Source of the DNA: Shewanella cutis
GTDB lineage: Bacteria; Pseudomonadota; Gammaproteobacteria; Enterobacterales; Shewanellaceae
Length of the DNA stretch: 64,000 nt
Direction of reading: 5' to 3'
NCBI RefSeq assembly: GCF_022410515.1
Contig: NZ_JACSDI010000006.1
Location: forward strand, 1-64,000
The position numbers were made by a program, and so were the translations under genes. Below the pieces are notes generated by a model. The model was not told the origin of the DNA. It searched no databases and was given only the letters and a program-made list of their open reading frames with translations. This document shows positions 10,795-17,560 of the stretch, one piece after another. How positions within the stretch are numbered: the first letter of the stretch is position 1; the number at the start of each line of letters is the position of its first letter.

Positions 10795-10866
10795 GCCTTA
10801 ACATGGAGCGAAGCGGAATGGCAAAAATGCTACTTAAAACCCATCCGGTTCATTGCTTTGTTAGGC
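10795..10866 (-). other. integron attC-like recombination site
   Basis: Read on the minus strand it begins GCCTAAC (10860-10866), 1 nt past the stop codon of the next gene, and ends ATGTTAAGGC (10795-10804), the imperfect inverse expected of attC ends, with a span of 72 bp. It contains CCGCTTCGCTCC, common in cassette attC sites. A 22-nt inverted repeat with one mismatch (10776-10797 with 10820-10841) overlaps and extends past it. The extra A in GTTAAGGC departs from GTTRRRY, so this is a degenerate or inactive site, if attC at all. Confidence 0.45.
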
Positions 10867-10867
10867 T

Positions 10868-11500
10868 TTAAGTTGGATAACCAATTTCTGCCGCAAACTC
10901 TTTAGCCAAGACTATTGATAGTTCAGGATTAAGAACCTGAACGATTTGCTCTGTAATTGCATGATGAGAATATATTTTCTCAATGAGTTCTAACGGTATT
11001 TCAAGTTCATAGTACCAACTTGCAAACTCTTGATACGAGCTAGCTGGCTCATAAAGCAAGGAAAGAAGCTCAAGCGAACCGTCTGGTGTTTCTGAATAAG
11101 TTGTGTCTGGATGAATTACCTTTTTCCATGAGCCTTTAGTTGGTTCACACCAGTAGCAGAAACTTAACCAGTCCATTCCAAAAGCAGGCTCTTTATAGAA
11201 TGTAGAAAATGACTTTGGAAGTTGGCGCTGTACTTCTTCAGACAAAATAGAGTTTCTTGCAATTTTTGATTCATGGTCAAGGCCTTTGATAGCCGCACCA
11301 AATTCGAAAAATAAAATAAACCAGTCGTCACCAGAACCATTTCTCATAGACGCCATTTCTTCGCCGGCGCACCAATTTTGATTATAGCTGTAATAGCGAT
11401 CTTCCCAGTCGGGCGCGATAATGGCGTCAAGCATAGCTAGTGCTTTAGCGCGCAGCTTGAGTTCAGCAATTGATGGAATTGCCTTTGAGTCTAATTGCAT
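10868..11500 (-). CDS. hypothetical protein of an orphan integron-type cassette
   Basis: 210 residues from ATG 11500 (MQLDSKAIPSIAEL). The frame is open to 11548, but that extension crosses the GTTAGGC cassette-type boundary at 11525-11531, so the inner start is preferred. The protein is acidic and aromatic-rich (DWEDRYYSYNQNW, GSGDDWFILFFEFG, FCYWCEPTKGSW), with no signal peptide or membrane segment. It is predicted cytoplasmic; I do not recognise a family with certainty. It is a single gene with GTTAGGC at its head and an attC-like site directly after its stop, as in integron cassettes, and no integrase is nearby. Confidence 0.65.
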   Translation of the reverse strand: MQLDSKAIPSIAELKLRAKALAMLDAIIAPDWEDRYYSYNQNWCAGEEMASMRNGSGDDWFILFFEFGAAIKGLDHESKIARNSILSEEVQRQLPKSFSTFYKEPAFGMDWLSFCYWCEPTKGSWKKVIHPDTTYSETPDGSLELLSLLYEPASSYQEFASWYYELEIPLELIEKIYSHHAITEQIVQVLNPELSIVLAKEFAAEIGYPT

Positions 11501-11540
11501 TAATGTTTTCTTTATACATTGCGAGCCTAACATTTTATTA

Positions 11541-11662
11541 GTGCGCATGCGCGTTTACCTCATTAGACCAGTAAAAACGCGCATCACTAACTGTTTGTAT
11601 TGCAAAGAACTTATCAGCTTTTTATCTAATACACCATCCGGAAAAACGCGCATGCGCGTTTT
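11541..11662. repeat. ACGCGCAT palindrome cluster upstream of the cassette gene
   Basis: A perfect 20-bp palindrome, AAAACGCGCATGCGCGTTTT, occupies 11643-11662. A second copy, interrupted after GCGCATGCGCGTTTAC (11543-11558), faces AAAAACGCGCATCAC (11573-11587) to make a large hairpin just before the GTTAGGC boundary. A fourth partial copy, AAACGCGCAAAC, is at 11733. It could be an operator array, a recombination-site structure or an upstream attC remnant; no protein-coding gene is seen here. Confidence 0.5.
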
Positions 11663-11930
11663 CCAAACCTATTAACTAATTTTGGGAAAGTTTATGCGGA
11701 TGATTTTTAAGGGTTTTATAAATTTTAGGCTGGATAAACGCGCAAACTAATGAGTGTAAAAACACTCAAAAGCATCTAAATTTAAATACGACTGTATACC
11801 CATACATTGTTAGTCGATTTCTGGTAAGGCCAAACATAGGCAAATAGATAAGAATTTGTATGGCAGCTGGAGTGGGAATTTTCGGTTGAGCTAACGAGCC
11901 GATACACGCAATGGGGCATAAATGCTTTAG

Positions 11931-11964
11931 AAAAGGCTGTACACAGATGTGTTAGCTGCCTTTT
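11931..11964 (-). terminator. terminator of the thioredoxin-like gene
   Basis: AAAAGGC / GCCTTTT arms with inner GCTAACAC/GTGTACAGC pairing, 30 bp beyond the stop codon and ending in TTTT on the minus strand. The rest of 11663-11930 has a small GAGTGT/ACACTC hairpin and no gene. Confidence 0.65.
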
Positions 11965-11993
11965 CGGTATGATTCTTTATTACTTGATGACAG

Positions 11994-12341
11994 TTATTCT
12001 GCATTCAGTAATTCATAGGGGCGGGCAATCGCCCCTTTGAGATCGCCGAGGGAAAACACCTTCGAAAACCGTGCAAAGCTTTTGCCATAAAATATTGTTT
12101 CCGCTACGGGTAGACTAAAGACATTGTATCTCGCGGCAAGCTCTAGGTGAGCCTCACAGTCGATATAAGCGAGCTGCATCCACGGGAAATCCTTGGCTAG
12201 CATAGCGGCGATTTGCGGTTTTAGTACCTGACACACGCCACAACTTGGCGCACCGAATAGCAGTAATACCGCTGGATATTGTTTTAGTATATCATCCAAT
12301 TGCTCGGGCGTTTCAATGCTGTGGATAACGGCATTAGGCAT
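11994..12341 (-). CDS. thioredoxin-like protein
   Basis: 115 residues, single thioredoxin fold. The redox motif is CGVC (in FGAPSCGVCQVLKP, about residues 34-37) rather than WCGPC. The cis-proline loop is FSLPVAETIFYG. There is no signal peptide, so it is probably cytoplasmic. Start ATG 12341 follows AGGA at 6 nt; an in-frame TTG two codons upstream is less likely. It lies upstream of a terminator and downstream of the small membrane protein gene on the same strand (39 bp). Partner substrates are unknown. Confidence 0.85.
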   Translation of the reverse strand: MPNAVIHSIETPEQLDDILKQYPAVLLLFGAPSCGVCQVLKPQIAAMLAKDFPWMQLAYIDCEAHLELAARYNVFSLPVAETIFYGKSFARFSKVFSLGDLKGAIARPYELLNAE

Positions 12342-12380
12342 GGGCAATCCTATCGAATGTGGTTTTTTACAGACAGAATA

Positions 12381-12533
12381 TCACGGAATTAATCCCCATT
12401 TTACGGCGCTACTGCCGAGAAATGCGCCTACGAAAAATAGGCTCACCGTCAATATGATTACGCCTAATACGATTAACCCAGTCATCTGTTTTCCGCGAAG
12501 ATGAGCTATCCAGTGCGCAAGCTTATCTATCAT
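12381..12533 (-). CDS. 50-residue single-pass membrane protein
   Basis: Short frame starting MIDKLAHWIAHLRGKQMTG, then one clear hydrophobic helix (LIVLGVIILTVSLFFVGAFLG, residues 20-40), ending SSAVKWGLIP. GAGG lies upstream of the ATG at usable spacing. It sits between the cold-shock/Excalibur gene (15 bp upstream) and the thioredoxin gene on the same strand, which suggests one operon. The amphipathic basic N-terminus plus one helix is typical of small inner-membrane proteins. Function is unknown. Confidence 0.65.
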   Translation of the reverse strand: MIDKLAHWIAHLRGKQMTGLIVLGVIILTVSLFFVGAFLGSSAVKWGLIP

Positions 12534-12548
12534 GTTTGCTTTACCTCG

Positions 12549-13160
12549 TTACAGCATGGATGAGCTACACCATTGGCTTTCACAGGGGATGCCATCGTCG
12601 TCGCCATCCATTTGCGTGTTGGGACAATTTTGAATGTAAAAGGTCGCTTCGGCACAGGAGCGCATATGGCTGCAATGGGTTTTGCCCGTTTCACACTGGA
12701 ATTGCACCTCGAGTGAGTTTTGCTGTTGTAATACTTCGACTGGATCTTGGTTTACGTCAATAGTCGTTTCTTGTCTTTGCTGGTACTGGCCGTAGCCAAA
12801 ACCCGCCAATGCAATCAGCAACAAGATTGAAATCACGCGGTTGAACGAGGCTTGCCCTTTACGGGAATGGGTGGGGTTGGTGGCTCGGTTAGCTGGTGGC
12901 GTGCGTGTTGGTTCCTTTGATACTGGACTTGCAGTCAACACTGCTACTCCTTCAATGGAGGCCATCACGGCTTTTATTTTGCCATCGTGTTGTACTTCTG
13001 TTCGGTACAGAATGCTATCGCCCACTTTGGGTTTTCGCGCCATCATTTTTAGTGCGGAAATGTGAATAAACACATCGCGAGCGCCGCTTTGTTCCGGCTC
13101 AATAAAGCCAAATCCCTTTTCATCGTTCCAGCGAACTAACACACCTCTATCCATGAGCAT
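12549..13160 (-). CDS. cold-shock domain / membrane anchor / Excalibur domain protein
   Basis: 203 residues in three parts. An N-terminal cold-shock nucleic-acid-binding domain (about 3-70) has the RNP motifs KGFGFIEPE and DVFIHIS. A basic linker leads to one transmembrane helix (about 104-121, VISILLLIALAGFGYGQY). A C-terminal Excalibur calcium-binding domain (about 152-200) ends in the DGDDDGIPCE signature with paired cysteines. The topology implied is a cytoplasmic RNA/DNA-binding domain with the Excalibur part outside. Start ATG follows AAGGA. It is the first gene of a likely three-gene group with the small membrane protein and the thioredoxin-like protein. Confidence 0.85.
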   Translation of the reverse strand: MLMDRGVLVRWNDEKGFGFIEPEQSGARDVFIHISALKMMARKPKVGDSILYRTEVQHDGKIKAVMASIEGVAVLTASPVSKEPTRTPPANRATNPTHSRKGQASFNRVISILLLIALAGFGYGQYQQRQETTIDVNQDPVEVLQQQNSLEVQFQCETGKTHCSHMRSCAEATFYIQNCPNTQMDGDDDGIPCESQWCSSSML

Positions 13161-13397
13161 TGATTATTTCCTTATAAGTTGATTCGACGTTAAACCGGAT
13201 TCTCCTGTAAAAGCTGGCTGCTAAGTTACTCAAGTTACAGCTTTTTGGCAATTTGTATCTTGGTCGCATAGCAATAGATGTCGTTTGCATTTTTGGGGAG
13301 TTCGCCTAAGTATCTTGCGTTTTATCTTATTTAAAAAACCAGTCATTAAGTTTTTTTGGTGAAATTTTGCACTAAAAACTTGCCATATTACTGTGTG

Positions 13398-13432
13398 GTG
13401 CATAGTATTTGCTGTGTGCCACATAGTATGTG
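13398..13432 (+). promoter_or_regulatory. direct-repeat operator upstream of the PadR gene
   Basis: CATAGTATTTGC (13401) and CATAGTATGTGC (13422) are direct repeats 21 bp apart, two helical turns, 30-60 bp before the PadR start codon. Adjacent GTGTGCC/GGCACA gives additional dyad character. It is likely an autoregulatory PadR operator; this is inferred from position. Confidence 0.4.
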
Positions 13433-13461
13433 CGGCACAGTGTTAATCATAGGAATTGATC

Positions 13462-13818
13462 ATGACAAGTTCACAGCTAGTCAAAATGCGACTCGAGTTG
13501 CGCCGTGGAGTGTTGGTGTTGGCGGTATTGGGATTATTAAAACAACCCCATTATGGCTATTCACTCCGCAAACAGTTGCAGGATGGCGGTATCGATATTG
13601 ATGAGGGGACGCTGTATCCCTTGGTTCGTCGTTTAGCCGAACAGGGATTGTTAGACAGTGAGTGGCGACAGGCCGAAGGGCGTGAGCGTCGCTACTACCA
13701 ATTGTCTTCATCGGGGGCTGAGTTACTTGGCCAACTGACCGAGGAATGGCAGCAACTGAATGGGGCTTTAGCATTTTTGCTAGGGCAAGTTACCGACGAG
13801 AATGCAGAGGAAAACTGA
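13462..13818 (+). CDS. PadR family transcriptional regulator
   Basis: 118 residues. PadR-type winged helix (LRRGVLVLAVLGLLKQPHYGYSL, GTLYPLVRRLAEQGLLDSEW, GRERRYYQLS), followed by a C-terminal helix for dimerisation. Start ATG 13462 follows AGGA. It is coupled to the membrane HAAS-domain gene, whose start lies 2 bp after its stop. PadR-HAAS pairs usually respond to membrane or envelope stress or drugs; the ligand here is unknown. Direct repeats in its own promoter suggest autoregulation. Confidence 0.9.
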   Translation: MTSSQLVKMRLELRRGVLVLAVLGLLKQPHYGYSLRKQLQDGGIDIDEGTLYPLVRRLAEQGLLDSEWRQAEGRERRYYQLSSSGAELLGQLTEEWQQLNGALAFLLGQVTDENAEEN

Positions 13819-13819
13819 T

Positions 13820-14770
13820 ATGGATTTAGTTGACCGTTATATTGCCGCAGTGCAACGGGAATTGCCCGAAGATAAACGTCAGGAAATTGGACGTGAGCTA
13901 AAAGCCAATATCTGTGATCAATTGGATGCGCTCGCGGAACACGCCGAGTTAACGGAATCACAAATCGCCGACGTACTAAAGCAAATGGGCCATCCGGCAA
14001 AGGTTGCGCGACAATTTGTGCCACCCACACCCATAGTCGCCAGTGATGATATTCCACTGTTTAAACACACACTTGTGATGGTGCTTGGGGTGTTATTTGT
14101 GCTGCAGGTGGTGAGCGGTGCGACTCAGTGGTTGGGTTCAACCGAGGGGAGTTTATTTGGATTTATCCGCCATATTGCCAGTGGTTTTATCGTGGACGCA
14201 TGTTTTGCATTTACCGCCATTCTACTGTCTTTTTGGAGTATTTCAGCTCAGGGCAAGGTGATATCTGGTGGTCGTTGCCAACATTGGCAACCGCAGAATT
14301 TGCCTAAGGTTGGGCCAGATTGGCAGCATATCAGTTTAAGTGATGTGTTTTCCGATTTAGCCACTTATCTGTTTTTGTTACTGTTAATTTGGAATAACCT
14401 CTGGATGAGCGCAGATCAGTTAGCTGCTCGCTCGGTGATTTTTAGCGCCAATGCACAGCAATTATTGCAGTGGTTTAGCCCCATTATTCTGCTCTCTCTC
14501 CTTAATACGCTGTGGCAGTTGCGTCGTAGGTTATGGACTGCGCCATTATTGTTGGCAAATGCGGGGGTTAATTTGGCGTATGCGTTGTGCTTAGTGTTTC
14601 TGGCATTCAGTTCGCCGCTACTACAATACCAAGGGGGCGAAGTAGAGGGGATTTTTACCCTGCAGCAGTTAGATACATGGCTCGGCCATGCGCTGTTGGT
14701 TATTGCGTTATTTCCGAGTTATGAATGTATTCGCGATATATTACGTTGGCGAAAATTAACGGCTCATTAG
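13820..14770 (+). CDS. HAAS-domain (DUF1700-type) integral membrane protein
   Basis: 316 residues from ATG 13820 behind AGAGGA. The N-terminal soluble HAAS-like domain (about 1-70: VDRYIAAVQRELPEDKRQEIGRELKANI, ADVLKQMGHPAKVARQF) is followed by roughly six membrane segments (near 82-100, 125-145, 185-200, 225-240, 250-275 and 295-308). Such proteins are partners of PadR regulators, and the N-terminal domain is thought to contact the regulator or sense the membrane. It forms a two-gene operon with padR and converges on the solute-binding protein gene with 14 bp between stops. Confidence 0.8.
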   Translation: MDLVDRYIAAVQRELPEDKRQEIGRELKANICDQLDALAEHAELTESQIADVLKQMGHPAKVARQFVPPTPIVASDDIPLFKHTLVMVLGVLFVLQVVSGATQWLGSTEGSLFGFIRHIASGFIVDACFAFTAILLSFWSISAQGKVISGGRCQHWQPQNLPKVGPDWQHISLSDVFSDLATYLFLLLLIWNNLWMSADQLAARSVIFSANAQQLLQWFSPIILLSLLNTLWQLRRRLWTAPLLLANAGVNLAYALCLVFLAFSSPLLQYQGGEVEGIFTLQQLDTWLGHALLVIALFPSYECIRDILRWRKLTAH

Positions 14771-14784
14771 GTGTGTTTAGGGGC

Positions 14785-15579
14785 TTATTTGGCATGATCT
14801 TCAAAACTTGTTTGTGCTTGTTGTTTGTAATACTCAAATAAGCCTTCTTGCTTCATTTTTTTAAGTTGTTTGGCAACATCGACTGCAAGTTGGCTATGGC
14901 GTTTATGTAAATAGCCATAATTTGTCACCGACTCTAAGTATGCAACTGGACGAATTTTGCCATCTTGAAACTCAGGTGTTTTTTGAAGGAGGTGCAAACT
15001 CACCTCGGAGTCAATATAGATATCAATGCGATCATGTAACAGTTTTCGAAAAGAGTTTATTGGCGAGGAGGACTCACTGAGGTGCGTTGCCGGAATAAGC
15101 TCAGTTAATTTTTGCTTTGCCTGAATCATGCCTCGATAATATTCTACTTTGTACCCCATGTTAGTTAATGATTGCCAATCCGTTATCTTGATTTGTGGGT
15201 GAGTTGTAAAGGCGATTAAATGGGTTTCAATAAAGGGTTCTTCAATCCGAACAACATTATTCACCTTATCTCCATAGCTAAAAATCCTGCCTGGTTCACC
15301 ATCAATTTTACCCGATTCCAGCATTTTACTGGCTCGAATCGCGGGTACGATTTCGTAGTTAAACTGATAGCCTAGTTGTGTAAATGCGTGGGTATAAAGT
15401 AATTCTGCCCATTTTATGTAGAAGCTATTTTTGGGATCTTCGAAAAACGCCATGGTAATGGTGGGTTTATCTTGTACTGATGGGGTGGTTGGGGAAGGAG
15501 CTATATCACTTGCATAAGCGGAAAAACAACATAATAGCCCAATCAAGCTATTCGATATGGCGAGGTTCCATTGTTGCAT
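14785..15579 (-). CDS. periplasmic solute-binding protein, family 3-like
   Basis: 264 residues with an N-terminal signal peptide (IGLLCCFSAYA, about 1-24) and a periplasmic amino-acid-binding-type fold (TITMAFFEDPKNSFYIKWAELLYTHAF; AIRASKMLESGKIDGEPGR; DIYIDSEVSLHLL). It stands alone without permease or ATPase genes, like the many stand-alone SBP_bac_3 proteins of Shewanella that act as sensors or orphan binding proteins. The ligand cannot be predicted. Confidence 0.75.
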   Translation of the reverse strand: MQQWNLAISNSLIGLLCCFSAYASDIAPSPTTPSVQDKPTITMAFFEDPKNSFYIKWAELLYTHAFTQLGYQFNYEIVPAIRASKMLESGKIDGEPGRIFSYGDKVNNVVRIEEPFIETHLIAFTTHPQIKITDWQSLTNMGYKVEYYRGMIQAKQKLTELIPATHLSESSSPINSFRKLLHDRIDIYIDSEVSLHLLQKTPEFQDGKIRPVAYLESVTNYGYLHKRHSQLAVDVAKQLKKMKQEGLFEYYKQQAQTSFEDHAK

Positions 15580-15899
15580 ATCAACTCCCTTTCATTAGCA
15601 CTCAGTACCATTGAGTATAGTCAGCCTAATTTATTGGTTTTGTTTATTCTCAGCGAGTGCTTTACAGGGGGAGAATTCTTTATGCCAAACGGGCTGATTG
15701 TCATGATGCGGTTGGTTTTTTGGGCACTGGAGTGATGCACATGAAGTTAGCCCATGCTATTACGCTAGTTAACCTTGCCCTTGGGTATCAGTTACCACAA
15801 TTAATATTAGTGAACACTTCTAGCATCAACCTTGGCGCCAAGTTTATCTTGCAATAAAGATAAACTTAGCGTTTTTCATGTTGTTTACTGCAATCATAC

Positions 15900-15961
15900 T
15901 GACATTTAGCTGTAACAAAATCTCCATATAAATCACGCTTATTCGTCATATAAATCACAGA
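15900..15961 (+). promoter_or_regulatory. array of six PhoB half-sites
   Basis: Six 7-bp elements recur every 11 bp: TGACATT (15900), TGTAACA (15911), CTCCATA (15922), TCACGCT (15933), CGTCATA (15944) and TCACAGA (15955). They are separated by 4-bp, mostly A/T spacers such as AAAT and TAAA. This is the spacing of tandem Pho boxes. Phosphate-starvation control of the downstream phosphatases follows by established knowledge. The region 15580-15899 shows no gene. Confidence 0.65.
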
Positions 15962-16016
15962 AAATCGGCGCGCCTCTAAAGGGAATACCCTCATACACAC
16001 AATAATAAAATCGGTG

Positions 16017-17522
16017 ATGAACGTGATGAATATTAAACGGATTGCTGCAACTATTTCCTGCAGTTTAATGACGGTTGTGGCCCATGCTGCAGTCTTACCC
16101 GCAACCCAAACCGATAGTCAGTGGTTTAAGGACAGTGCCGCTAACGTTGCGGCCAAAGCGCAGGTTGAAACCAAAAAAACAGCAAAAAATGTGATTCTCT
16201 TTGTTGGCGATGGCATGAGCATTTCAACCTTAACCGCTGCACGTATTTTGCAGGGACAGCAGCAAACAGGTAACCAAGGCGGCGAAGAGCACTTCTTAAG
16301 TTTCGAGCAATTTCCCCGCACCGCATTAGTGAAAACCTATAACACCAACCAGCAAACGCCGGACTCAGCAGGCACCATGACCGCCATGACCACAGGCGTG
16401 AAAACTAAAGCGGGGATGATCTCAATCTCTGACACCAGTTTACGCGGTAACTGTTTGTCTTCTAAAGGCAATGAATTAGTTTCCCTCGTTGATCTTGCCA
16501 ATGCGAAGGGCTTATCGACAGGGGTGATCACCACGGCCCGTTTAACCCATGCGACCCCAGCGGCAGCTTACGCTAAATCCCCTGATCGCGATTGGGAAAG
16601 CGATGCAAACCTGCCAGCCGAAGCGGTTGCCAATGGTTGTACTGATATTGCTAGCCAACTGGTGATGCGCGATCCAGCCAATGCGCTCACCGTGGCATTA
16701 GGCGGTGGCCGCAGCTATTTTTTACCCAAAGAAGTGACAGATGGAGAGAACAAAGCAGGAAAGCGTAAAGATGGCAAAGATTTGACCAAAGCGTGGGTGA
16801 CAAACTTGAGTAAAGCGGCCTACGTTTGGGACAAAAAAGGCTTTGATGCCGTCGATGTTGCTAATACCGATCACTTACTTGGCCTCTTTAATCCATCCCA
16901 TATGGAATACGAAGCCGACCGCAATGATGACGTAGCAGGTGAGCCATCACTTACTGAAATGGCCACTAAATCCCTCGAAATTTTAAAGAAAAATGATAAG
17001 GGCTTCCTGCTGATTGTGGAATCGGGTCGTATCGACCATGGTCACCACGCGGGCAATGCCAGCCGCGCCCTGACCGATGCGGTGGAATTATCCAACGCGG
17101 TTAAAGCCGCGATCGATGCCACCAGCAGCGACGACACGCTAATCATGGTTACCGCTGACCACAGCCATGTATTTACCATTGCAGGCTACCCCAAACGCGG
17201 CAATCCGATTTTAGGCTTAGTACACGATGTGGATGGTTCGTTAGCCCTCGCTAACGACGGCAAGCCTTACACCACGCTGGCCTACACAAACGGCCCTGGC
17301 GCTGTGGTTGGCGTTCGTGACGACTTAACCTCTGTCGATACTCAAAATAAAGACTTCATGCAACAAGCACTTATCCCAATGGAAAGTGAGACTCACGCCG
17401 GTGAAGACATCAGCTTGCACGCAATGGGCCCAGGTTCGAATCTGGTGCAGGGCGTGATTGAGCAAAACGTGATCTTCCACATTATTAACCAAGCCCAACA
17501 GCTTGGCGGCACTAAGTACTAG
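16017..17522 (+). CDS. alkaline phosphatase, PhoA superfamily
   Basis: 501 residues; releases phosphate from phosphomonoesters in the periplasm. A signal peptide ends near VVAHA-AV. Metal and catalytic motifs of the family are all present: VGDGMS, the nucleophile Ser of TPDSAGTM (about 117), ESGRIDHGHHAGN, TADHSHVF and ETHAGED. A later ATG at 16026 (MNIKRIAAT) is an equally good start. The gene sits behind the PhoB array and 38 bp before a paralogous phosphatase, so it is the first gene of a Pho operon. It lacks the lipoprotein N-terminus of the second copy. Confidence 0.93.
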   Translation: MNVMNIKRIAATISCSLMTVVAHAAVLPATQTDSQWFKDSAANVAAKAQVETKKTAKNVILFVGDGMSISTLTAARILQGQQQTGNQGGEEHFLSFEQFPRTALVKTYNTNQQTPDSAGTMTAMTTGVKTKAGMISISDTSLRGNCLSSKGNELVSLVDLANAKGLSTGVITTARLTHATPAAAYAKSPDRDWESDANLPAEAVANGCTDIASQLVMRDPANALTVALGGGRSYFLPKEVTDGENKAGKRKDGKDLTKAWVTNLSKAAYVWDKKGFDAVDVANTDHLLGLFNPSHMEYEADRNDDVAGEPSLTEMATKSLEILKKNDKGFLLIVESGRIDHGHHAGNASRALTDAVELSNAVKAAIDATSSDDTLIMVTADHSHVFTIAGYPKRGNPILGLVHDVDGSLALANDGKPYTTLAYTNGPGAVVGVRDDLTSVDTQNKDFMQQALIPMESETHAGEDISLHAMGPGSNLVQGVIEQNVIFHIINQAQQLGGTKY

Positions 17523-17560
17523 GCGTCAGCGACCTACGGTTCTCACTTTTGGAGTTAAAC

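Noticed and set aside
10752..10797. Prophage or IS boundary at GGGGACAGCCATAT beside the RAYT
   Set aside because: The motif is common upstream of RAYT genes as I recall and has no matching copy on the other side.
11501..11548. Start of the cassette gene at 11548
   Set aside because: The extension crosses the GTTAGGC cassette boundary and the GCGCATGCGC palindrome, so it would encode recombination-site sequence.
15657..15857. 66-codon frame between the solute-binding protein and phosphatase genes
   Set aside because: No ribosome binding site, an implausible composition, and the stretch lies just before the PhoB array.
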